NCBI RefSeq assembly: GCF_030936135.1
Contig: NC_082602.1
Location: 3,844,001 to 3,908,000, forward strand
Direction of reading: 5' to 3'
DNA length: 64,000 nucleotides
Source: Gavia stellata
Taxonomy: Eukaryota > Chordata > Aves > Gaviiformes > Gaviidae
The translations under genes and the position numbers were made by a program. Below the pieces are notes generated by a model. The model made no database searches and had not been told where the DNA came from. It worked only from the letters and a program-made list of their open reading frames with translations. This document shows, in pieces, positions 1-9,141 of the stretch; position 1 is the first letter of the stretch; the number at the start of each line of letters is the position of its first letter.

Positions 1-1
1 C

Positions 2-310
2 CTGGCCCGCTACTGCTCCATCCCCGGCTACAACAAGCTCTGCTGCGAATCCTGCGGCAAGAAAGCCTCCTCCACCACCGGCTCGCCTCCTGCCACCGGC
101 CCCAGCGCTCCCCCGGGCACCGCCGCTCCCGGCCCCGCTCTGCCGCTCTCCCCCCGCCCCACCGCCCCTGCTGGGGGGGGACCCGGTGGGGACCCCACTC
201 CAGCTCCCCGGGCCGGGCCAGCCGCCGGCGGAGGGATGTCCGGCAGCGGTGCTTTCCCCGGGGGGCTGCCAGCCCCCAGCGAGCCGGGCAGGGGCCAGGC
301 AGCCAGGTAA
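2..310 (+). CDS. ADAMTS14: ADAMTS14, last coding exon (3' partial)
   Basis: This is the C-terminal end of a procollagen N-proteinase of the ADAMTS2/3/14 group, secreted metalloproteases that trim the amino propeptides of fibrillar collagens. Reading from base 2, the frame gives a cysteine-rich segment, RYCSIPGYNKLCCESC, which is the end of the PLAC domain typical of this group. A tail of about 85 residues rich in Pro, Ala and Gly follows, and the frame stops at TAA 308-310. The catalytic domain and thrombospondin repeats lie left of the window. The PLAC motif alone does not separate ADAMTS2, 3 and 14. The choice of ADAMTS14 rests on SGPL1 lying downstream on the same strand, as in human, and on the low-complexity proline-rich tail. 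A CAG/GTAA string at 305-310 could act as a splice donor, so an alternative C-terminus cannot be excluded. Confidence 0.85.
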   Translation: MARYCSIPGYNKLCCESCGKKASSTTGSPPATGPSAPPGTAAPGPALPLSPRPTAPAGGGPGGDPTPAPRAGPAAGGGMSGSGAFPGGLPAPSEPGRGQAAR

Positions 311-3300
311 CCCGCTTGGGACCACCTCGCCGTGGGGCAGGGGAAGCCTTTTGCCTCCCTCCCTCTCCTGCTCCCCATCGTTTTCTCTCTCTTCTCTCCC
401 CACTTCCAGCAATGGTTTTCACTGGTGGTGCTGCTGGGTTTGGAAACGACCCGGCTCACCTAGAAATACCCAGGAAAACCACTTTTTTCTCATGATCTCC
501 CCCGCTCCCAGCTGTGGCATGGTTGGTTTTTTGACAGTGCCACAGAAAAAAGGTGAAAAGGAGCAAAAAAAAAAAAAAAAGCAACAGCTGCTTGGGTGCG
601 GGTAACCCGCAATGGGCCGCTTCCTTCCAAGGTGCTAAAAAGATTTGGGAGGAGGCTTTAACGTTGCTTTTTCCTTCCCTCTGCCCAACACAAGACGTGC
701 TGGAGAGGAGGGTCCTGGCTTGTCGGTTCAGCCCTGGTGCTCGGAGCTTGGGGGCAGCGGTGGGAGGATGCTGGGAGGCTGGGGGGGGGGGCAGCAATCG
801 GAGGGGGGTGGCAAAGACACGGGGGAGAAATGTCAGAAAAAGGCCTAACTGCTGCCCTGGGCTGTCCCCGTTGGGGTAGAGAGTTCGGAAAATGTGTCTG
901 GAGGGGGAGACGGAGCGTGAAAACCATAGACCAGCTCCCGTCCTGCACTGCAGGATAGGCGGGAGACGGCCCAGGCGACTCTTAACATAAGTAATAAGAA
1001 CCAGGTCCAAGACCAAAAATACTTTTAAAAAACGCCTGTCACCCAGCAGTGACTTTTTAGCCAATGCTGCCCTCGGCCAGCCTTCAGCTGATAGGGATGC
1101 CCAGCCTCCCCAGGACCACCAGCCCCATCCCTGCACCCCTGTACCCGGTGCCTGCGGGGCATCAGCACCTTTCGGAGGGCAACGGGGACGACTGAGAAGC
1201 CGGGAGTGGATTTTAGGGGCAGCTACAAAGGAAGGAGAGGGGAAGATTCATCTGCGTCCTTTTTGTCGCATGGGAGGAGGTGAAAGGGGGGGGTGATTTA
1301 AGGCCGTTAAAAAATATTGTGCCGAGTACTAAACGTATGCACAGCACTTTAGGAGCCTGGGGCTGCGTGCAGCTTGCTTGGTGTCGGGCCAGCGCCAGGC
1401 ACAGGGTCTGCCTGGAGGAGTTACAGTCCTCAAAACCTCCCCGGAGCGGGGTCAGGCAGCCCGCCGCGTCCCGCAGGGGTGTCCCTGAGGGGGCTGCCGT
1501 GGTTTCGGTGCTTTAGGGGTGCGCAGCCTCCCAGCTGAGGGCATCCAGCCCCTGGGAGGGTGCGGTGGCAGGGGGAAGCGGGGGGTCCCATGGGGGATGA
1601 GCGCTGGGAGGGAGGTGGACTGGAGAGGTGGAGTCCAAGGAAGGCGAGGCTTGGCAGATAGATCAGTTTGGCATTGCAAAGCGGGATCTCTTGGGAGCGT
1701 GTCCGATGGCCCTGATGGTGCTGTTTCCCTGGCCAGCCGAGGAGCAGGACGGGACATCTCTAGGGGCATCTTCAGGTGTCCGGTGCTTGCTGGTGAGGTG
1801 GACCAGGGTGCTCGGCACGCACCGGGAGCCCATGGATTTTTGGACACACTGCTGTATGAGCCTGGTGCTTTCAGTCCCGTCGGTGCTGGGGCAGAGCGCT
1901 GCGTCGATAGCGCTCGTGTGGCTGCAAGAAACTTGAGGTCGGGGTGTCTCAGAGGGTCTCACGTCAGTGTGCAAGCTCCCCTCAGCCTTTGCTAGCCCGG
2001 TGTGGCTTGTGGCAGCGGGGAGGTTGAGGATGGTATATGCTGTAATTGAAAGGAACGGAGGTCCCGGTGCGTTCCTGACGCAGCCCTCCCGCTGCTACGT
2101 TCCCCTGGAGTTACCTGACGGGACAAAAAGGGCTGAAGAGATGTTAAGAGAGTGGCTTGTGCACCCTCCTGCCCCCGAATCGGCTCCGAGGCCAGGCTGG
2201 ATGAGCATTTGTCTAACTGCTCTTAAAAGCACCGGAGGCTGGAGGTCCCGGGCGCTGGCCTTTGGCGTTAAGCGGGCTTCCCGAAAGATGGTACAAGGGC
2301 ACACGTCTGTCTGAGCCGAGCCACCAGCACACCTCGCGGGAGCGGGCAGATGGAGGGATGCCCGCGAAACACCGCGGCGGGGTGCCCAGGTCCGAGGCGT
2401 GCGGGTATTGGTACCCACAGGATCGATGGGATACTGTGGGTGTACCAGGGTGGGATTCATCCCTCGGACTGCTCTCCGCGGGAGTGCCAGCATTTATTTA
2501 TTGTGCCAAAGATAACTCTTCAAGGAGCATCTCTCCTGGGGCCGGCTGTGCCGCAGCCCTCTCCTGCTGCTGGGACAGCCCTGGGCTGGCTCGGGGCAGG
2601 GCTGAGCTTGCTTCGCCTTTCCCTGCCCGAAGGAAGGCTTTTCTCCAGCGCTCAGCCCCTTGCCCCGTAGCCTTGGAGGCAATGAATTAAAACAAAACCT
2701 CCCCCCCACCAAAAAAAAATGGGCTGTAACGTCTCCAGGGCGCAGCATATGTGCGTGCGTGCATGCATGCGTACTCCTTCCTCCCAAATTCGCCGCTGCA
2801 CCCCTCCCTTCAGTGCTGTCCTGGGCATTAGTGCTTTATTGCATTAGGAATATTTGCAGTGGTTCCTTGCTATACCTCAGAGGAGAGCTGTGGCTCAGAA
2901 CCAGCCCACCCCCCCTTGCACCCCACAGCCGGGGCTTCGGGGCAAGGGGGCTGCGCTGCAGGTGCTAACCCCCACCTCTAGCTGAGAGAGGCGGGCGAGA
3001 TTTAAAGCAGGGTGCGATTAACGCCCCCCCACCCCGCTCCCCGCCACGTGTGGGTGCTCTGGGGCGGTGATGCCAGCACTGGGGTATTTATTCCAGGCGA
3101 GCGCAAGAAGCACCTCGGGCAGGCTGAGGTTGGGTCGCTTCTCGCCGTACGGACACCCCGGTGCCTGGAAAGCTGAGGCGCGGGGATGTAGCGCCGTGAT
3201 GGGCCAGCTCCCAGCAGGGATGTGGCCCTGTCTCCGGGAGGAGAGGGTGCGTCTGGTCCCCAGCATCCTCCTGGGGTGGGCGGACACACCAAGTCATTCC

Positions 3301-3470
3301 TGTGATGTAACCTTGTCCAGTGTTACGATGATGTATAAAGTTTTGTACATACGAGATTCAGAGCTTTTTAACTTTTAATATTTATTAATTTTGTTGGGTT
3401 CTCTTTTTTTTTTTTTGAACTCTAACATAATGTAAAAAAAAAAATAAATAAATCCACATCAAAATCTCTT
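311..3470 (+). other. ADAMTS14: ADAMTS14 3' UTR (inferred)
   Basis: No coding exon was recognised between the TAA at 308-310 and the tandem poly(A) signal near 3443. The stretch is GC-rich at first and becomes AT-rich in its last 150 bases, as 3' UTR ends often do. It contains an A run near 565-581, a G run near 781-790 and a TGCG/TGCA repeat near 2752-2772. Open frames here are short, overlap on both strands and resemble nothing known. The UTR is inferred to be continuous; an undetected intron is possible. Confidence 0.6.
3443..3452 (+). terminator. Tandem poly(A) signals ending ADAMTS14
   Basis: Two overlapping AATAAA hexamers (3443-3448 and 3447-3452) follow an A-rich stretch. A T/GT-rich element, TTTATTTGTGTGTGAGTG, lies about 30 bases downstream, the usual arrangement for cleavage and polyadenylation near 3465-3480. 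The CR1 fragment begins shortly after. Confidence 0.7.
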
Positions 3471-3508
3471 TCTGTCGATTTATTTGTGTGTGAGTGGGGA
3501 AAATTGTA

Positions 3509-3856
3509 GAGGGAGACCTCATCGCTCTCTACAACTACCTGCAAGGGGTTGCAGAGAGGTGGGTGTTGGGCTCTTCTCCCAAGTGACTGGTGATAGGACA
3601 AGAGGAAATGGCCTCAAGTTGCACCAGGGGAGGTTTAGACTGGATATTAGAAAAAATTTCTTTACTGAGAGAGTGGTGAAGCATTGGAAGAGGCTGCCCA
3701 GGGAGGTGGTGGAGTCACCCTCACTGGAGGTGTTCAAGGAAGGTGTGGACATGGCACTGCGGGACATGGTTTAATGGGCATGGTGGGGTTGGGTTGGTGG
3801 TTGGAGTTGATGATCTTACAGGTCTTTTCCAACCTTAATGAGTCTGTGATTCTGTG
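3509..3856 (+). mobile_element. CR1 LINE fragment, 3' end
   Basis: The frame across this block encodes the familiar end of the CR1 reverse-transcriptase ORF, including [31 protein letters not shown] and LEVFKEG, followed by the CR1 tail with TCTTTTCCAACCTTAATGA. It ends in GATTCTGTG at 3848-3856, close to the 8-bp unit found at CR1 ends in birds. It is truncated at its 5' side, like most CR1 copies, and sits just past the ADAMTS14 poly(A) site. Confidence 0.9.
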
Positions 3857-5145
3857 AAAATACGAGTGTGACCTGTGTGTGGTTGTTGAAATGGATTTCA
3901 CACAGCGATCCACCACCTCCTTGTTTTATTTCAACCCAACCACTCCACTTCATCACCCAGAGTTTCACGTAGCTATTTTGAGATGATTTTTATCTTTTTT
4001 CCCCTTAAATAAGACAAAGACCCAGCAAAACCCACAGACATATAAATTACAGCCCTGGCTGTAATAACATTTCACGACACCCCCCCCCCCAGCTGCTTGG
4101 CTTCATTCTTGCAAGGCTTGTTTCTAGCTGCGGTTGGCAGCGGCTTTATGGCACAACGTTCCTTTTCTCAGGGTACAAGATAATGTCGGGATCGCCGGAC
4201 CGGCCGTCCCTGCTGTCACAATGGGCTGTGGGCGTGGGATGGCTGGGGATCTCCTGGGGATCCTCCTAGGACAAAACCCACCGGGGGTTTTAGCGTGCCG
4301 CAGGTCTGCAGCCACAAGCTGCCCTGGATGCGTGGTCCCGGAGGGCACGATGCTGCGTTACAGGGTCATGGGGCTGAGTCCGACCCTGCTGCTGCCTGTC
4401 TGCATTAGCTGCTTTCTCACTTGCCTTGTCACCCCCTCTCACGTCGCAGTACCCTAAATTAATGGAACTGAGGGTGAAAAGCACATTTCTGACCCCCCGG
4501 GACATGGCTTTAGTGCTATACGCCCGCTCCGGCTGTGCCCGCTGACTGTTGACATAGCAGGAGAAAAACCTCTGTCTAGATACATACATACACACCCATA
4601 AATATATAACTTAGTAATTCCAGAATAAATAAAGGTGCGTTAGGGGTTCAGGCCAAAAAGAGCCCCCGAGCTTGCGCCGACAACTGATGCCATGGTCAGC
4701 CGATAAATGCAGAGCGATGTAACCGGGGCAGGGCTGAAGTCGCAGAACGAACGGCACCGTGGGCAGCGATGCCCCACGTCGGGGCGCATTTCGGCAGCCC
4801 CCCCTTCCCCTGTGCACGGTGCGGAGGAGCGATGCTGAACACCAGCTACCATTGCTGCTCCTGGGCGAGGTTCGTGGAGGGGTTTTTAGGCAACCCCAAA
4901 TGCCAGGCTTGGTGCTGCCTCGGTCGCCCCAGCTTGCAGATGCTCCGCTCCATCCCTGTAGCAGAAGCACGGTGCGGGGTGAAGGGTGTCCTCCGTGCCC
5001 GGGGTTGCTCGGTGGGTGCGCTGCTTCGCCCCATCGCTGGCGGCCGTGGCTCCTTGGCCGCAGCAGCAACAAACAGGGGCAGGAGCGAGTCTCGAGCACA
5101 CGCGCCGCATCACTCGTGCTCGGGCAGAGCCCGTCCCACCGCAGA
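3857..5145. other. Spacer between ADAMTS14 and the StAR-like gene
   Basis: No exon was recognised. On the minus strand this is downstream of the StAR-like stop codon. The first minus-strand AATAAA I found is the complement of 3925-3930, so the StAR-like 3' UTR could reach about 3905. A plus-strand AATAAATAAA near 4623-4632 has no gene assigned to it. Confidence 0.4.
3925..3930 (-). terminator. Candidate poly(A) signal for the StAR-like gene
   Basis: TTTATT on the plus strand reads AATAAA on the minus strand. It is about 1.2 kb beyond the StAR-like stop codon at 5146-5148. A long 3' UTR is normal for STAR genes, but an earlier non-canonical signal could be used instead. Confidence 0.3.
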
Positions 5146-8100
5146 TCAGGGGCACGCGGCGGCAGAGAGGTGCCGGCGGAGGTGCTTGATGAAGTCTGCT
5201 TGGGACTGTGGCAGGACGCGGTTAACGACAGACACGGGGATCCAGCCCTTTGGGAGAGAAAACACCCCGAATTTGGTCCTGCTGGCTCAAAGAGAATTGG
5301 GGTGCCCATCCCCAGGAGGAGGGTGCACTTGCACACGGGGATGTGCACCCCTCGCTGTCCCACCCCAAGTAACGCAGTGGCACTTGCCTTCAGGTCCATG
5401 CTGAGGAGCCAGGTGAAGCGGGTGCGGCCGGGGTCCCCCACCAGCGGCTGCAGGACGATGCAGCTCAGCCGGGACTCGGCCCTGGGGTGGGCAAGGGAGC
5501 GGGCACTTAGGGTCCCCCCCGGGGGGGACGCAACGGGGGTAAGGAGACCTCAGAGCAAACGCAGCAGGGAGGTGGCTCTTGGCGTGCCTCCCTTGCCATG
5601 CCCGGTGCAAACGTGGCTGCAGCGGTGGTTTCCCTCCCCGCAAGGACACGATAGCCCCTGATGGTCACTTTGGGGGGGGGGGCTTTACCTGATGCACCCT
5701 TCCTGCGAGGGCAGCGGCTCGATGTGGGTGGCGGTGCCCACCAGGTACACTGCCGTCTCCCTCCTCCCGCGGTGCCGCACGCTGACGAAATCCCGCTGGC
5801 CCACCAGGTTGCCTGGGCTGGGAGCGGTGACTTCGTGCGTCACCAGCGTGTCCGTCCCGACGCGCTGCAGCACCTACCAGAGCAAGGAGCACCCTGGGGA
5901 TTAGGGTCCTTGTGGCTGCCCCTCCAGGGACATCCCCGCCACCCCCTTACTCCTGCCCGCGGGGAAGGGACTTTCTCTATGCTATTTCTTTTTCTGAAGG
6001 GACGGGGAAATGGTAGCAATGAATAAGCAGAGGCTGGGTAGCGTCCGAGCCAGCCCAGGTGAGCTCGGGGAGGCTTTCTGAGGCTGGCAGCTTACTTAGG
6101 GGTATGCTCTGATTTGGGAGCTGAGAAATAAGGCAAATATTCAAAAGAAGCCCAGACAACATATAAGCTTCCTGGGGGTGCCCCCCTCAGCGTGATATAT
6201 TTGGTTTGGCCTCTTTTTTGTGAGCTGTCCGATTCCCCTGAACGTTTTCTCCCCTGACATTAAAGTCTGAGCAACGTCAGAGTCCCCCAGCGCGGAAAAA
6301 CCTCCGTGAAGAGGCACCATGCGGAAAAGAGAGCTTGGAAGCGACGTGTTTCCCAATGCCACGCCGGTAAAGCACATCTTCTCTCCCTGGGGTGATATCC
6401 TGCTCTTGCAGCAGCACAGAATTAGCTTTAATCCTTCAGCCATCTTAAAAGCCACGATAAATGTGATTTTTTCGGATGCTAGCAAACCCGAGCAAAGCCT
6501 CGGACCGGCTGCCCTCGACGGCATCGCTTGCCACCTGCGGTGCATCCCTCCCCACCTTACCTTCACCCGGCTGAGGGTCGGGTTCCACTGGGGCATCTGC
6601 TCCATCCTCTCGAAGAGCTCCCGGTGCAGCCGTGCCACTGGCACGGCCAGGACCACCTCCGCCCGGAACACCTTGCCCAGCCCGGGGAGGGCGGCGCTGG
6701 ACACGGCGGCCCCGGTGTCCTGGGAGAGCGGAGAGCCTGCATCAACCCCAAACGCCCCGAGAGGCGCCGGCTACGCGCCAAAATGCCTTGCTAATAAATC
6801 ATCCCAGCCCTCTTTTTAATCACCCTTTGGTTTACAGGCGAAAGCTATTATATCTAAATCATGCCATTACGATTGCTCTTTTTTTTATTTTAAGCTCCTT
6901 TCTAGCTAAATTAACCAATTCAGCAAACAGCTTAATGAACAAACACCATAAATAACAACAAAGTTGCAATCTGTCGGGTTTTTCTGCAGAAATTCTGGCT
7001 TTCCCCAGAAACACAATTATCCAAGTTTCCCCTCCCAAGCTTTTTCCTGCTGTCTATTTACTTTGCAGATTTGCTTGTGAACGTGCTTAACGAAGGCTTG
7101 CTTGGAAACCCTCTTTGCCATGCGTGCTTTTGCACGGCACGTCTCCTGCGCCCGCGGTTTCCCTTCGAGCAGGAGGAAGAAGAGAAGCAAATATCCCCTC
7201 CCCAGACTAATTTCTCCTCCCGAGAGCTTTTCTGGCATGAAGCAGCAAAGGCAAGAGGCGGCCAGGCTTTACCAGCATCGTTTCTGCCTTCCAGCTGGTG
7301 TGCTGCTGCAGGATGCTCAGCGCTCGCTGCAGGGCCGTTTCTCCCTGGGTGATGTAGGAGAGGTCCACGCTGGAGAAGCGGCTGGGGCTGACGTCTCCGG
7401 CAGGCTCGGGGCAGGCGGCTGCAGGAGGAAGGCAGAGCAGCGTGAAAAGCTCCCCCCCAGCCTCAGCTTTGCCTGCGCACGTGGCTGCGGGTACGGACGT
7501 GCAAACGGAGCCGGAGCAGAGGGTTTTGCCCACCCGAAGTCTCGGCTCTTACATCGCCATTCCCACCGCCTCTTGGGTCGGGGGGTGGCTTGGTGCAGAA
7601 AACCTCGCTGTCAGGAGCACCCCTGGCATTCACTCACTGTGTCTGCGCTGGCTGCTCGGAAAGCTTCTCCAAATTGCTTTCCAAATCAATTCCCAGTAAC
7701 ACGGTGGTACAAATCGCATGTTGCTTGCGTATTATTAACCTTGCATAGGCAGCCTTTGGACCAAGCCACGCATCAAAAAAACCCGGATGAATTTGCCGGT
7801 TTTCAAGTCTTTAGGTAAGTGGTGGAGCTAGAGACGCAGCAGATGTGCAACAAAACGTGGATAAGAGCCTGTAACCTCTGCTGAAAGCTTCGGCTGCCAG
7901 GATGGTGAGCCTTCCCAGAATCTACCTTCCCAGAATCTCAGGGTCTCCTCGCTAACCCAGTTTGCCGTCAGTACGGGGAATGCTTTTAAGCTACCAGAGA
8001 GCTGGAGACCAGCCCAGCAGCGAGAAGACAATTAACTCTGTCACCCAAAATAGGGGTCAAAGCATACGGAGAGGGGTGCATTTTCATACGCATCCCTCCA

Positions 8101-8628
8101 TCGTGTGTTGCAAGGGGGTTGTGAGGGGGGCTAGGAAACGTGGTACCCGAGCGCCCGGGCTGAGCTTACCTGTCTCCTTCCCCATCAGCCTCTGAATACA
8201 ATGAGGAATTTTGGAAGGCAGGCGACGGGATCCTCTTACCACCAGCCCCCTCACGTCCTTCTGTATCGCCGCAACGGCTGTTATCTTCAAGCCTAGGGGA
8301 GAGACGGGCGGGCTTTGGTGAGCACGGAGCGTGCGAGGAAGATGCCGTGGTGCCCCGTGTCTCTGCTGTAAGCTCATTTGCAGCTAAGACCAAGACTACC
8401 CAACGCATGATACAACGCGGGAGGAAAATAGATGCATAGATGTGACATGTCCAAGGGAGCACCTCCCAAGGGGATGCCCATCAGATGCAGACTTAGCATC
8501 TCCTTTAGGACCCTCTTTTCTGCCTGTTTTTCCCGAGGTCGGAGGGGAGGCGAGCGGTGCTTACCGGGCAGGCGGCGGAGGTGGTCGTGGGCGATGCCGC
8601 AGCACAGCTTGACGGTGGCCCGCAGCAT
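5146..8628 (-). CDS. StAR-type cholesterol transfer protein, STAR paralogue (STAR2-like), 7 exons
   Basis: Exons: 8565-8628, 8170-8292, 7273-7418, 6561-6719, 5689-5873, 5388-5481, 5146-5247. They total 873 nt and encode 290 residues; human STAR has 285. STAR moves cholesterol to the inner mitochondrial membrane, the first regulated step of steroid synthesis. Residues 1-22 (MLRATVKLCCG...) are a basic mitochondrial leader aligned with the STAR leader. Residues about 75-285 form a START domain with GLGKVFRAEVV, QWNPT (156-159), THE (Glu178), GNLVGQRDFVSVR, RFTWLLSMDLKGW and a C-terminal helix. Glu178 and Arg197 match the human salt-bridge pair E169/R188. The PKA site RRGS195 is here RRET (Thr204), and the human Ser57 site is not kept. 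Exons 1 and 4-6 match human lengths (64, 159, 185, 94 nt). Divergence and the ADAMTS14-SGPL1 location point to a second STAR gene. The intron after exon 6 starts with GC. Confidence 0.95.
5386..5387 (-). other. Non-canonical GC splice donor, StAR-like intron 6
   Basis: On the minus strand exon 6 ends ...GACCTGAAG and the intron starts GCAAGTG, so the donor is GC instead of GT. The rest of the donor (AAG/GCAAGT) is a strong consensus, as usual for GC-AG introns. The acceptor side (TCTCCCAAAG) is ordinary. No in-phase GT nearby keeps the conserved DLK/GW junction. Confidence 0.85.
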
Positions 8629-8800
8629 GGCGCAGGAGCAGGGCTGCCTCCGGGAGCACGCTGCATCCCGGGAGCGCACTGCATCCCGGCGCGCCTTTAT
8701 AGCCGGCCTGAAGGACGGCACCTGGTGATAGGACCACGCTGCCAGATAGCAGCTGGGAATAGGGAGTACTCAAGGACAAGGCAAGCGAGAGGAGGGGCCG
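8629..8800 (-). promoter_or_regulatory. StAR-like core promoter with TATA box
   Basis: A TATAAA box (complement of 8696-8701, in GCTATAAAGGC) lies about 70 bases before the start codon, placing transcription start near 8665-8670 and giving a short 5' UTR. Upstream on the plus strand are TCAAGGACA (8770-8778), one base off the SF-1 half-site YCAAGGYCA, and GATA (8727-8730). SF-1 and GATA4 are known regulators of STAR promoters. The TATA box is seen; the roles of the other two sites are inferred. Confidence 0.55.
8652..8690 (-). repeat. Short direct repeat with two upstream ATGs
   Basis: Two near-identical 18-19-bp units (GGGAGC..CTGCATCCCG on the plus strand) lie side by side between the TATA box and the start codon of the StAR-like gene. 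Each carries an ATG on the minus strand (8684 and 8666). Both are in one frame, out of frame with the main start at 8628. Whether they are transcribed depends on the exact start site. Confidence 0.6.
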
Positions 8801-9105
8801 GAGGGAAAGCCGTCCCTGCCTTTCCTCCTGCCCTGGGCAGGCGGCTGTGAATGAGCGCAGGACACGGCTGAGATGGGACACTTCGGTGGTCCCCAGTGCT
8901 GCTTTGTCGAGGACTGTGGTGGCAAACCCAACCTGGCAAAGGCAACCGGTGGCATGTGCATGGAGGGAAGGATGGGGTGGGGGATGAGAGCAACGTGGCT
9001 TTGTTCTCGGGGCGAGTGGAAGCTGCTGTTAAAGCCATGCTTGCAGAAAATGGTGCTTCTTCCTATGGAAGCTTCATAGAAGTTATGGTGGTAATTGCTG
9101 CTCTT

Positions 9106-9141
9106 GTAACTCCTTAAGTAACTCCTTAAGTAACTCCTTAT
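9106..9141. repeat. 12-bp tandem repeat, three copies
   Basis: GTAACTCCTTAA occurs at 9106-9117 and 9118-9129, then GTAACTCCTTAT at 9130-9141. It is a small local duplication with no sign of function. Confidence 0.9.

Noticed and set aside
3484-3774. 96-codon plus-strand open frame downstream of ADAMTS14
   Set aside because: It is the remnant of the CR1 reverse-transcriptase ORF, not a host gene.
4759-5661. 300-codon plus-strand open frame
   Set aside because: It is the antisense shadow of StAR-like exons 6 and 7 and nearby introns; the minus-strand exons explain the conservation and phase.
8240-8292. Shorter version of StAR-like exon 2 ending at a GTAAGA inside the exon
   Set aside because: Using this donor would end in phase 0 and throw exon 3 out of frame. 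The donor at 8169 keeps the frame and the expected exon length.
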